Translations under genes and position numbers: made by a program | From: Haliclystus octoradiatus | Lineage: Eukaryota; Cnidaria; Staurozoa; Stauromedusae; Haliclystidae | Reading direction: 5' to 3' | DNA: 64,000 nucleotides | Assembly (NCBI GenBank): GCA_916610825.1 | Contig: OU744446.1 | Span: 37,673,833 to 37,737,832, forward strand | The notes under the pieces: model-generated | Databases searched by the model: none | The model's input: only the letters and a program-made list of their open reading frames with translations | Told to the model about the DNA's origin: nothing | Shown here: one piece after another, positions 22,906 through 63,724 of the stretch | Position numbering within the stretch: the stretch's first letter is position 1 | How the letters are laid out: each line of letters begins with the position of its first letter

Positions 22906-23815
22906 ATGAAGATTATCCTCAGTGTTATTATACAGCGGTAAGTTGATTAACTGAAAGATGAAATTAGTACAATCGTGAATCCCATGCAATTCCATTATTC
23001 CCATTAATGATGTGTTGTGAACATTTACAGTTTGATTTTCAGCTTACATTGAGTCAAAACTTATAATTGCTGAATACAAGGATGTACTGGTTTGTCCACT
23101 ATTTTTCATTAGCTTTTCAAATTTTAAGCTGCCTTTCCTTAGTCTTTCAGTGGAATTAGAAGAATCTTGAATATATATTAAATTACTGTCTGATAGATAA
23201 CTACGATTTCAGTATCCAATATTATTCCAGATGTTTTCAATGGCAATTATATCAAATATTGAGTGTATACTATATAGAAGCTAGATACAATATATCTAGA
23301 TAATTTGTAAAAGAAATCTTAGATAGAAAGCCAACATATTGTATTGTTCATTGATGTATGTTGACAGTAGATGTCTGCATCGGATTGGATTAGGAACGTA
23401 GTAGTAATCCGAATGTTTGAAACATTTTACGATCCGAATCTGATCTGATCCGAATGAGAATAGTCCATTAAATATCCGAAACTTTCAGATTCCGTTGTAT
23501 TAATCCGATTCAATTCGACTAAATCTTTCTTGTTTTTTCTACTTTTGTATATTTTTAGCAACATTTGCGTTCAAACAAATTTACTCAAAAAAAGAATATG
23601 ATGGAATATATTTTGATAAACATATTATTGCCGGGAGACATGGAATAACTCAAATCGAATGCATTCGTTTATGTCTACAACATATAAATTGTATGTCAGC
23701 TGCTTACATAAAAATTCTATCCTTGTGCTACCTGAACAATGTCAAGATTTCGCAGGTGAATCCTGCAGAGGTTAAAACAGATTCAGCATGGAAATATTTT
23801 GAAGTCACTAACTAG
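22906..23815 (+). pseudogene. PAN/apple-domain gene, right copy, frame-broken at the signal exon
   Basis: Exon 2 (23559-23815) is open from TFAFKQIYSKKEY to EVTN and keeps the cysteines of the left copy (CIRLCLQHINC, LCYLNN). The candidate exon 1 (22906-22937) aligns to the left copy but lacks five bases near its 3' end. It therefore reads MKIILSVIIQ and enters exon 2 in the wrong phase (phase 2 where phase 1 is needed). Unless another start or donor is used, this copy cannot make the secreted protein. Exon 2 shows no stop, so loss may be recent or the gene may use another first exon. Confidence 0.6.
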
Positions 23816-23980
23816 TATATATTCATGAACATTGAAGCTAACTTTCAATTAACTCTTTTTGAGCAATGCTCCACTCCACTATAGTAATTAATTATTAAGG
23901 AATTTATCAGTTTAAAGTATATTAATCGTTTATAATTACTGTAGTACAGATGGAAATTATGCCGACACATGCAACTACAC

Positions 23981-24403
23981 TTTATATTGTAAATTACTAA
24001 AATTCAATTTAATTAATAACAATTGTTTTGAAAAAAAAAAAATAATAATAATTATCATTAAATAATTCAATTTTGTAACATGCCAAAAACAATAATAATA
24101 GTAGTAATAAAAAAGCTACTTCCTTATTAACAATACGCTTTAAAACTAGAAATCGCACATGAAGTTTGTGAATATTGCGAATGAAAATTATGCGGTCCAT
24201 ATTACAGTATGCCTAGTTTTGACAAAATAAATTGTCAATTGTTATGTTTTGCAAATTCTCATGCATAGTCTAAGCAATTATCGTATATAAAGTATATAAA
24301 GTATATATATATATATATATATGTAAGGTATCCAAAACGATAAATACATTGCTGTGATAGGTTTGGAAAACAAGCTTTACATTTCTGTATAATCCCCTAT
24401 ATG
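23981..24403. other. AT-rich DNA with short simple repeats
   Basis: Holds an A/AAT-rich stretch near 24031-24060 and a (TA)n run at about 24304-24322. No gene is recognised. The poly-Leu/Phe frame on the minus strand comes from the simple sequence. Confidence 0.5.
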
Positions 24404-24571
24404 GCAAAACCTGTTTATAAAGGTCATCTTACGGAGCACCAACCTGTCTATAATGATCACTTAATAATATTATAAGTGTTACTTCCTATTCTATCTAACC
24501 TCTATAGAACGATCTCTTGAGTGGCCAATGTTCTTTGATATCATAACTGGCGTCAATACATATGTTTCACT
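24404..24571. mobile_element. Decayed pogo-like MITE (family P1)
   Basis: Follows the P1 pattern (AAACCTGTTTATAAAGGTCA near the left, ATGTTTCACTG at the right), with many changes in the middle. Confidence 0.6.
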
Positions 24572-24688
24572 GTAATTAACCTACATATAAAAATGCACAT
24601 ATCTAAATGTGTTTAGTGAATGGTGTTTAAATTAAAATACTTAATATAGACAATTTTAAATAGTTGCCTAATTATAGATTCAAGTTTA

Positions 24689-24715
24689 TAGAGAGAGAGA
24701 GAGAGAGAGAGAGAG
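24689..24715. repeat. (GA)n microsatellite
   Basis: An uninterrupted GA dinucleotide run of about 13 units. Confidence 0.9.
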
Positions 24716-24792
24716 GCGTATTTGTTTCAATTTTCAGATTGCAAAATAAATCCAATTAAATGTATAATTTCTAGATAGGACAAAGTGTGTTA

Positions 24793-24798
24793 TTTATT
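24793..24798 (-). terminator. Polyadenylation signal of the MCFD2-like gene
   Basis: AATAAA on the minus strand, about 130 bp past the stop codon at 24927. Confidence 0.5.
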
Positions 24799-24926
24799 TA
24801 CAAAAGACCGAGCAGTATTAATTGACACATTTAATTATTCAGAAACAGAAATACTCAAACAAGTCAACAAATATTAGCATTAATTTCAAGAGGTGCAAAC
24901 ATTTGTTTACATTATCATCATAATTA

Positions 24927-27900
24927 CTACTGTGTTGGTTGTTGTTCTTGTGTTCCTGTTTTTGCAGTATCAGTACTATCATATGCTGTATATTGTTTAT
25001 AGTAATCAAAATATTCTGGATAATCAATATAGCCGTCATCGTTCTTATCTTGATCTTTCATAATCATGTCAACAAATTCCATTAATTGTTCAGATTGATC
25101 AGGTATTTCTTTGTTATGTTCATGGTGTTCCTCCACTTCTAAAAATTATAAATTAATATAAACCATCATCATTGTCATCACTCAATATACAGTGTAACCC
25201 GCTTATGTGCAATTCGGATAAATGAAATTCCCGCTTATCTGCAACCTGAATCTAAAAAACCTATAAACCATTTTCTGATCAAACGTTTGCTAAGCAATTT
25301 CGGATAAGTGCAAATTCGGATATATGCAACTGAAATCGTTGGCAATTCTTACTTGCATTTAAGTGGGTTACACTGTAGTATTAAATTTCAATATAAAATA
25401 GAACAAATAAAACTGTCATTAAAATCTTAATCTCGAAACGCTGTCAATAAAACGTGACACAAACACTCTTCTCTTTAAATTATGATTCCAAATAGATCCG
25501 AATGTCATGATATGACTATGACGATCGACAACAGGGGTAAACAATAACATTGCCTAGAATCATGATACAGCATTTCTCATATTGAACAATACAGGTGATA
25601 ATTTACAGCCATATTAATACGATATTCGTCATCATACATGCATGCCGCAAGGGCAGGGTCTGACAAAAGTGGGGATCCTGGGATCCTAAATCCCAGAAGG
25701 CTAGACAAAATTCAGAAGAAAATTGATGTTTTTAATGACTTATAGGTCAAACATCAACAAAGAAATTCAGAAGAAATGTTGAAATGCCTCTAGGATTCCA
25801 GAAGGCTGAAACTTTTGTCGGACCCTGCGCAAGGGGAAGGTTTGTTTGAAAGATATACAGTAAAACCTGTTATAACGGTCATCTCTATACAGACGTCACA
25901 CTTGCAATGCCTAAAATAGTATTTTTTTTATTGAATCAAACCTGTATATAAAGGTCACCTGTTTATAGTGGTCAATTTATATACCTCTCTTAGCTGGCAT
26001 TTATATACAGGTTTCACTGTAACATATTTCCAATTTATCTATCAAGTATTAAACATTTTCTTGTTCAAAATGGGTTATATTATAAACGCATTATATACAT
26101 TATGACAGAGCACTACGGTTTATAGAACATGTATAAATAAATTGACGTCATCGTTTTACTCATTAAGTTTATTGGGTATTTAATATGTAAGAAAATCAAA
26201 GAAATAATATATAAGAAATATGTTATCACAGAGAAAGCGTTTAATCTTTGCATATTCTAAAATTTCTGTAACTAATCAAACTGTCAATACAAAGTAGGAA
26301 GCCCAGTTCTCACATCTTAACTGTGTTAGACATATGGACTTTGAACATGTGGTTAAAATATTTTAAGTTCAAGGTTGAAATCAGCCAAATGAAGGGAAGT
26401 CATAGTTACACATGATGAGATACGAGACCAACTCACTAAGGCAACGATTTTAAACATGTTTACTTCACTATAGATTTAGCCATTTTTTATGAAAGTTTTA
26501 TAGGGTGGCCATTATCGATAGGTGGTCTCTGTATAGAGGTTGATTTTAATGTGGTTAAATCAAAGATTTAAGTGAAGTTAAAATGATGTATGGTGTGCCA
26601 CTGTTAGGCTATCTAGGACCTGTTTAATAGTAGCGGAAGTGAACAAGATGAAATGATAAAACCGCTACAGATTAGCGGATCAACTACTGAAGCAATACGA
26701 GTCGGTGAGTGTAACAGTACTCCTTTGTACGTGTGCGCATGTCCTAAAGGGCTGGGTGTGTCAATCACTCTTGCCATCGTGACCTACTTGGTAGTTGCTT
26801 TCGAGAAGCTCTCGAATTTTCATGTTGCTACCTCTTTGAGAATCGTGAAGATCTTGCCTTTGCTAATTCCGGGCATATCACTCTACTACATACTATCATG
26901 TGCTACATGTGCAATAACATTTTCTAATTATCTCATTCAAATGCAATGTGGCATCCTATGCTTGACATCAAGGTATGCCGGTGCTAAACTCATTCACCAT
27001 TATAGATTAGTATGTGCAACACTGCACATTACGGATTATGTGCTATACTGCACTTGAGGAAATTGCTATACTGCAATGAGGCTAACCGATGTTGCAACTG
27101 ATCAATTGTGTCCACACCCTCTCTTCTCTCGTGATATAGTTAGGTAAGTATAATACGTATTCCACTGACATAGCAACTTGTGACTGGTGCTTGGTCTTGG
27201 TGGTGACAGGTCTGCTGTCTACGGTAGCCTAGCCCTGGTTATGGTCAACTGCCAGCCGTCCCATCAACCAAGAACCAAAATCCAAACAATATATTACAAT
27301 ATCAATGATACAGACATAGAGATTTTAATTATGAAGTATCAACTTACTTTTTTCTTCTCCATGTTCTCCACCATGTTCATGTTCATCATGAAAATGTGTC
27401 ATTGATTTTAATAATTCAAGACCGTCTAATTTTTTATTACCATCGTAGTCATGCATGACAAAATATTGTGTTTGAGCATCATATTCCTAAAATAGAAACA
27501 TGAAAAAAAATACATGGATATGGACAGGGTCCGGAAATAATTGGGGATCCTTAGATCATAGATCCTGGATAGCTATGAAGAAAATCCAGAATTAAATTGA
27601 TAGTTTTATGATTTATTGGTCAAACCTCAACCATAAAATTCAGAAGAAAACATTTACGACGTTTTGGAGGATTCCATAGTCAAAGTAATGATAATGACAC
27701 AATTATGCCACTTTATTATCAAACATAGCTCCTTCAGCGAAGTATCTGAAGCTGGATTTTGTTTTCCATGAAAAATATTTTCAAAACAGTCAACAGCGCA
27801 GGTGATACAGGAATTATTGGAGCTTGGATAATTATATAATTTGTCAGTGTTCAGGGTCAGCGAAATGAGGGTAAAATTGGAAACTTATGATTTATGGGCT

Positions 27901-30395
27901 AGAATAATATAAGAGATCAGAAAGGAGTCTCTGATGAGTCCCTTGGTGGAAGAGAAAAAACATGTGTCAGACCAGCAGCCTCATTAATCAATTTAAATAT
28001 TTAATCAATCGAGTAGTTATTCAACCGGGACTGCGCATGCAATATGCACCGAGGTTGTCACCATCTATAATATTCGTTAGCGAGACTTCAGGCGCGATGC
28101 CTGACAAGCTATGCCAGCCTCAGAAAGGTCTCTGAAGAGTCCCTTAAAAGGGCCGAAACAAATGACAGACCAGCTTTATCAATTAAAATGTCATAAATTC
28201 GCAAAATGATCCAATAGACAATACCTATATTGTCTAGGATTTCTGATCGTTCAAGCTTTGTCAGACCTCAGGAGTGTTGATGTTGAGGGCTTAGGGTGTT
28301 GGAAAATAATCCAAACACAACGATTTTGTACAATATGTGCTTACAGCTTAGCGACTGTACTGAGATTATAAATAGGCGCTCATAGTATACCTTCATGTAT
28401 TCTTCTGCTCTTTTATCGTCAAATCCATATTGTTCTTTTAAATGTTCACGAATATGACTAAAATGAAAACATCGCCAGTGAAAAAATAGCCAAACTCATT
28501 CATGCATAGTAGACTGGTCCAAAAAAACTCAAATTTGGAAATGCGGATGGGCTCATCGATTTTATTGTTACTAAATATATATCTTAATCAATCTATCGAT
28601 CAAATCTGTCAACACTATTATCGTTTTCCCATGCTTGACTATTTCAATCGCGAATTGGATTTCGCATTTATTTGATAACTTTCATTAGTCAAACACCGAT
28701 TTCACACACTTGTACGATGGCTGATCTCAACAGAGAATCACAGTGGATGCCACGCATTTTAATGTACCGATTTAAGCAATTTATTTAGAATGTAAAGAAA
28801 AAGATTCTGAAATTTTAAGCAGGATTATAGAACTTTTGAGATCAATAGCTTTGCTGTCATAAAAAAATCAAGAATTATTTATGAAAAATTGACTATAATT
28901 GTTCTCAAAGTTTTCCAGCGTTTTCTGTATGGAGTTTATATGTTAATTAAGGGGGGCAATGCGCATCCCCTTCCCAATAACTTTTTAACCTTTTATTGGT
29001 AATTATGATTAAACCACTAACAGTAACAATAAAATCGATGAGCCCATCCACATTTCTTTTTGGATCAGTCTAATGCATAGGGCCTACAACGTGTAGGCCT
29101 AGCGCTAGACTGAATATAGGTCTATATACTTTAGACTCTGTTGAATTTATGATTTAAGTGCTATAGAATTGAGACAAAGATGAGGCAAAAGCCTTTTCTG
29201 TTACTCGGAGCTTCATGTTTTTGTTTTACGATCATCAGACGGTTTACTAAAAAATTAAAAAACATATCATAGTATTGCTATCAATGTATACATAGATGCA
29301 TTTTATAAATACAAAGATTGTTTATTATTACAATTGTTGACTTTTGTTGTAGTTAGACACCGAATCTAAAGCTACTTAAATAAAATAGTGGACTGAATAA
29401 ATGTGTGAAACTGTGAGTAACAGAAAAGTTTTTGTTTCATCGCCGTCTCAATTTTATATTAAAGGAGCAAAAATGACCGACAGGCGCTACGCACTTAGGA
29501 TCACGTGCATGCTTATTGTTATAACACAATATTCATTGTTGACATGAATTTTATCACACATTAGGCCGGCGTATAACAATTGTTTCAAAGCGAGACAGTT
29601 GAATTGTACGCTAAGCATAAATTCAACTTGTGCTCGCAGCGGTCGCCGCTCAATTTTGCTTTAAGCTCTGTTTTAGAAAACATTGAGCACTCTCACATAG
29701 ATTGTTTATCACATATATATCTTATGATTTTAAGTACTAAAAATCTATTATATATTAATTAATTAAATATTAACAGATTTCATGATCAATATTAAGACGC
29801 CATATTTCCAACCTGGCAGCTTCTGAATCAAGGAAACTGCTTAATCTCATAGCATACATGCCAAAATAGACTAGTAAACTATTGTAATTACATAAATTGT
29901 AAACTTCGTTTCCGTAAGTAACTTAAACTAATGAAACGATAATAATTGAATTTCAAGTATGTCTAATCAGCATAAATATTGGAGTTGTGCTTTCATAATG
30001 AGAACTATTCACAGACAGAATTTTCAATAAATGAGGGCTAATTCCATAGCTATAAAGATTAACAAATCGTTACAGATTATTCATAATAATCTCTAGATTT
30101 CAATGTTCAACAAACGACCATAATTATAAACAATGTTTCAACTTGAGCATATGAAAACATTTTTGGTACAATTAATCTTATCTTGAGGATGTTAGAATTA
30201 GAATTAATTTTCGCCACGTCACTAAATATAATGATTCAATATGTCATACACTTACGATGTGTCCTTCATATATTTTAAGGCATCTTGACTAGTGGCTGAA
30301 GCAGCTGGGTGTGCGGTTTGTTCATCACAATTAGCAAAAACAAAACACACGATAAAATAGGATAAAACACCATAAATAAATTTGTAAATGTCCAT
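24927..30395 (-). CDS. MCFD2: MCFD2-like secretory-pathway EF-hand protein
   Basis: Four exons, 30395-30256, 28457-28391, 27486-27348 and 25138-24927, join with matching phases to give 185 residues. MCFD2 is the soluble calcium-binding partner of the cargo receptor LMAN1 in ER-to-Golgi transport. Exon 1 encodes a signal peptide ([20 protein letters not shown]). Exons 2 and 3 give [12 protein letters not shown] and the first EF-hand, [15 protein letters not shown], nearly the vertebrate MCFD2 sequence. Exon 4 gives the second, [17 protein letters not shown]. Both loops keep the acidic ligands. Between them is a His/Glu-rich stretch ([16 protein letters not shown]), and the C-terminus has a Thr/Gln-rich tail longer than in vertebrate MCFD2. 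Introns carry several MITEs and a hammerhead-ribozyme pair. A partner LMAN1 gene is not in the window. Confidence 0.9.
25190..25375. mobile_element. pogo-like MITE (family P2, copy 1)
   Basis: Ends CAGTGTAACCCGCTTATG and CATTTAAGTGGGTTACACTG are inverted and flanked by TA. A second copy is at 31944-32121. The copy lies in intron 3 of the MCFD2-like gene, close to exon 4. Confidence 0.9.
25654..25827. mobile_element. hAT-like MITE with 8-bp target duplication
   Basis: Starts CAGGGTCTGACAAAAGTGG and ends with the inverted TTTTGTCGGACCCTG. CGCAAGGG is present directly on both sides (25646-25653 and 25828-25835). An 8-bp duplication and CAGGG ends are typical of hAT transposons. It is non-coding. 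Confidence 0.9.
25858..26019. mobile_element. pogo-like MITE (family P1)
   Basis: A P1 copy between TA dinucleotides with ends CAGTAAAACCTGTTATAACG and TATACAGGTTTCACTG, slightly shortened internally. Confidence 0.85.
26020..27340. other. Intron 3 of the MCFD2-like gene, remainder
   Basis: No additional gene is convincing. A 134-codon open frame at 26653-27057 (+) has hydrophobic stretches ([36 protein letters not shown]) and a slightly higher GC content. It lacks family resemblance, lies inside the intron on the opposite strand, and may be chance. Confidence 0.4.
27525..27683. mobile_element. Truncated copy of the hAT-like MITE
   Basis: Starts CAGGGTCCGGAAATAATTGG and follows the element at 25654 through GGGGATCC, TTATTGGTCAAAC and AAATTCAGAAGAAAA, but the right end is missing. 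It sits about 40 bp upstream of exon 3 of the MCFD2-like gene. Confidence 0.7.
27916..27975 (+). ncRNA. Degenerate hammerhead ribozyme motif 1 (type I layout)
   Basis: Reading along the plus strand: a stem I left strand (GGAGTCT), the conserved core CTGATGA at 27931-27937, a stem II left strand GTCCC, GAAA near 27953-27958, a short stem III segment, a GTC cleavage triplet at 27966-27968, and the stem I right strand AGACC. Stem II is poorly closed here (GTCCCTTGGTGGAAGA), so activity is doubtful. The order and spacing of the invariant bases still fit a type I hammerhead with a very short stem III. Confidence 0.6.
27969..28166 (+). other. Retrozyme-like monomer between two hammerhead motifs
   Basis: About 198 nt lie between the two predicted cleavage sites. 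The segment contains a perfect hairpin, TCAGGC-gcgat-GCCTGA, at 28087-28103 and no coding frame. Animal retrozymes are known as small non-autonomous elements made of hammerhead-containing tandem monomers of a few hundred nucleotides; this piece fits that layout in a decayed form. It lies in intron 2 of the MCFD2-like gene, antisense to it. Confidence 0.5.
28117..28175 (+). ncRNA. Hammerhead ribozyme motif 2 (better preserved core)
   Basis: The stem I left strand AGGTCT is followed by CTGAAGA (core CUGANGA) at 28132-28138, then GTCCC, a short loop, GGG, CGAAAC at 28154-28159, a very short stem III, and the stem I right strand AGACC at 28167-28171, which pairs fully with GGTCT. The expected GUH cleavage triplet reads GAC, a change that would impair cleavage. 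The whole block repeats the motif at 27916 after about 200 bp. Confidence 0.65.
28186..28390. other. Intron 2 of the MCFD2-like gene, remainder
   Basis: Nothing is recognised between the hammerhead pair and the donor of exon 2. Confidence 0.4.
28510..29072. mobile_element. hAT-like MITE with about 50-bp inverted ends and 8-bp target duplication
   Basis: Ends TAGACTGGTCC and GGATCAGTCTA are inverted, and similarity continues inward through GGATGGGCTCATCGATTTTA. ATGCATAG stands directly on both sides (28502-28509, 29073-29080). A truncated relative lies at about 38768-38947. The element is in intron 1 of the MCFD2-like gene. Confidence 0.85.
29081..29458. other. Intron 1 of the MCFD2-like gene, part
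   Basis: No feature beyond a small palindrome near 29090-29105 built on GGCCTACA and TGTAGGCC. Confidence 0.4.
29463..29660. mobile_element. TTAA-flanked MITE, 198 bp (copy 2)
   Basis: A close copy of 16765-16963, bounded by TTAA at 29459-29462 and 29661-29664, in intron 1 of the MCFD2-like gene. Confidence 0.9.
29661..30250. other. Intron 1 of the MCFD2-like gene, remainder
   Basis: AT-rich; nothing recognised. Confidence 0.4.
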
Positions 30396-30529
30396 ATTAA
30401 ATAATTGAGTACTATAAAATGAAGTTGTTTGATGTTGTTTACAGTTTAATATTGCAAACTGTTTGTAACAAAATATTGCCACCAGAAATGTAATGCTCAC
30501 TTACAGCTTTTTTCTGGCTGTATCTGACT

Positions 30530-31020
30530 GCAGCTGAATGCATAGAACTTTTGAGATCGACACGTCTCTATTTGAGTGGCGATTATCATAAAGAGACTGC
30601 TAGAAGATGGCGGGAAAATTTGCGGGAATTCGTTCCAAATTTGAAATTAACGTTTATCAAGAATCCAAGATCACCTCAAGATGAATTGACACTATTACTG
30701 ATAATAACATTGACAGCGTTGTCTGAATACTGACGGGTATGTGATTTAACATTCTAGCTAGATTATTATTTAAGTTATTGACATCAACTACATTGAATCA
30801 AGATGAACTATCCCGTGGGCGTGACCCGTCAGTCATTGCGGGGCATTGGCATTGCCCTCTTGCGCCTTCAATTGAAGAAATGCGTGCGTATTATGAACGA
30901 CAAGTAACTTTAAAACATTATGGAAACCTTAATGATGATAATAAATTAATATTATCGAACGAAACCACCTGGATTCAAACCTGTATGGCTGTATACCGGT
31001 ATGCAAAGCATGGCAGCTGC
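30530..31020 (+). pseudogene. Unassigned coding-like sequence, interrupted
   Basis: Two open stretches with protein-like composition lie on the plus strand, head-to-head with the MCFD2-like gene. The first (to 30733) reads AECIELLRSTRLYLSGDYHK and so on, to NPRSPQDEL. The second (about 30796 on) reads NQDELSRGRDPSVIAGHWHC, then APSIEEMRAYYERQ. The string TCAAGATGAA occurs at the end of the first and at the start of the second, about 124 bp apart, as if a small insert with a duplicated target had split one reading frame. I do not recognise the protein. It could be a gene fragment or exons of a neighbouring gene: a polypyrimidine tract with CTGACTGCAG lies just before 30533. Confidence 0.35.
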
Positions 31021-31035
31021 GCCCTATCCCATAGA

Positions 31036-31245
31036 CTGCCGCCCCCGAGATGGAAATTTTTCTCGTGAATCTTGCCGCCCCTGAAGCTGCAGCTTTTATC
31101 GGAAATTGGGAGTTAAAAATGATTTCCTGCCCTTTTCTTAACAAGTTTTGCTGAAATGATGGATTTTGCCGCCCCTGAAATCAAATTTGATCAGTTGCCG
31201 CCCCTGCCCCAAACTTTTTTCGGCGCTGCCGCCCCCGAGATCTCG
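31036..31245. repeat. Irregular repeat of TGCCGCCCCTGA units
   Basis: At least five occurrences of TGCCGCCCCC/T-GA-type units (near 31037, 31073, 31168, 31196 and 31227) are spaced irregularly by AT-rich pieces. GC content is strikingly higher than in the surroundings. It may be the terminal part of an interspersed element. Confidence 0.7.
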
Positions 31246-31940
31246 TCGAGATTGCTATTATTTGCAGACTGGCCTGTATAGCCGCACACTCTAATCAGAC
31301 AAACTTTTTGTCAGAAACCATGCCTCTACAATATTCTTGGAAAAGAAAAGTAAACCAATGATTTTAGATAAATAGTAAACAAAATTTACTATTGGCATAG
31401 ACTCGCTCGTGAGCTAGAGATTTGAACATTTGAAAATCAAATTCTATCTCCGTGAGTCAATAATATCAGGTTGTCGTAACCTCACTTTCAGTATAGCCTC
31501 TTTTTGAGAAATTAAGTATTAGGCCTTGGCATGTACCCACATGTAAGTTAATCCTCTGTGTGTATTTATCTTGATTACATACAAGTTATACTTAAACATA
31601 GCCTTCTGATATATATACTTATCTGTTCCTAGGCCTACAATATGTCTGAAAGTCAATATAGGCTAACAATGACATGATCAACACACGCCCATGAATTATT
31701 CTCTATTTTATTTCACTTATTATTTTTCTTTTATCATAATGCTATATGTCATTGATAGGCTATCATTTGATCAAATAAGATCGCTAATACTACTACGTTT
31801 TACTATGTTACTATCATTATTTCATTATTCGAAGGGTTAGTATGCTCGCTATACTTGCTACCTGCATGCATTTTAATACTATTTCTTAAATTAGGCCTAT
31901 GCAAATTAAATCTATTTATCTATTTATTGCAAATCATGAG
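31246..31940. other. Intergenic DNA, nothing recognised
   Basis: AT-rich sequence between the GC-rich repeat and the P2 element, without a supportable feature. Confidence 0.4.
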
Positions 31941-31943
31941 CTA

Positions 31944-32121
31944 CAGTGTAACCCGCTTTAAAAGTGCAATTCCGATAAGTGAAATTCCCGTTTATCTTCT
32001 GCAACCTAGCTTTGAAACCCTATAAACTATTTACTGGTTAAGTCCTTGGTAAACAAATTCGGATAAATGCAATGAAAACCTAAGTTGACAATTTTGACTT
32101 GCACTTAAGCGGGTTACACTG
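31944..32121. mobile_element. pogo-like MITE (family P2, copy 2)
   Basis: Flanked by TA, with ends CAGTGTAACCCGCTTTAA and TTAAGCGGGTTACACTG. It lies about 180 bp past the stop codon of the calcium-channel gene, possibly in its 3' untranslated region. Confidence 0.9.
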
Positions 32122-32298
32122 TAGTAACTTGTAAACACGGAAAATATAAACACAAATAATTAAGTTTTAGTAGCATTTTTAAAAGAAGCCAAACAAAAAT
32201 TAGAAAAATTATATACTTCCATGAATTTGATAAATATGAATAATTAATTAAAATATAAATTAATACTTCTGAAAATATTAAATGATTAATTGAATAAC

Positions 32299-63260
<30,962 letters not shown>

Positions 63261-63373
63261 CTATAAAAGAAAATGTTTTTAAGGTTACAACGAACTCAGT
63301 ACAAATATTAACATGTTTTGAGAGACCATCTGACTATAGCAGACAAGGGGATGGCAGGGCAACTGGAGTCGGT

Positions 63374-63448
<75 letters not shown>

Positions 63449-63510
63449 ATGGCAGAGCAATGACAGAGCAACTGGACTTGTTGTTGTTGTTGTTTTTTTG
63501 TTTTTTTTTG
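63374..63510. repeat. (TTG)n microsatellite, two blocks
   Basis: About 25 TTG units (63374-63448), a spacer repeating GGCAGAGCAACTGGA, which also occurs just before the first block, and a second short TTG block grading into the T-rich tail of SINE B. Poly-Leu and poly-Asn frames here are by-products. Confidence 0.95.
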
Positions 63511-63718
63511 GATTTATCATTTTTCCACAAACCGGGTAAGATTGCAGCCTTTTTTCACCGGGGTGGTTGGTTAATTTGTTAGTATTTTGAAGCTTGTGTG
63601 CGTTTAATAGTCAGATGCCCGCCGTTCCTGACGCCAACCTATAGTGATCCGGCCAGGGGTTGAACCCGAGACCCTGCGTGCCGTGGTCCAATGCCCTAGC
63701 CACTACACCAAGGCCGCA
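63494..63718 (-). mobile_element. SINE family B copy
   Basis: Tail at 63494-63520, CCACAAACCGGGTAAGATTG, TTAATAGTCAGATGCCC, GACGCCAACCTATAGTG, and the tRNA-like head ending CTACACCAAGGCCGCACC. Confidence 0.88.
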
Positions 63719-63724
63719 CCCCGC

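Larger units (their letters stand above)
20735..23980. repeat. Diverged inverted duplication carrying two head-to-head PAN-domain genes
   Basis: The left arm (about 20735-22210) and right arm (about 22540-23980) are reverse complements with moderate divergence. Matching landmarks include GAGTATTGCTCAAAAAG (left) with CTTTTTGAGCAATGCTCC (right), the two PAN exons, the two signal-peptide exons with the same GGTAAGTT donor, and GATCAAACTGTTAATTAATT at about 22593 with its complement near 22076. The centre lies near 22,370. The arms differ by indels, by a pogo-like MITE present only in the left arm, and by a minisatellite expanded only in the left arm. The duplication is therefore not recent. Confidence 0.85.

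Noticed and set aside
26653-27057. 134-residue hydrophobic protein on the plus strand
   Set aside because: No family resemblance, splice context or transcript evidence; it lies within an intron of the MCFD2-like gene. Mentioned in the intron entry only.
63308-63539. Poly-Leu and poly-Asn proteins
   Set aside because: Translations of the TTG microsatellite.
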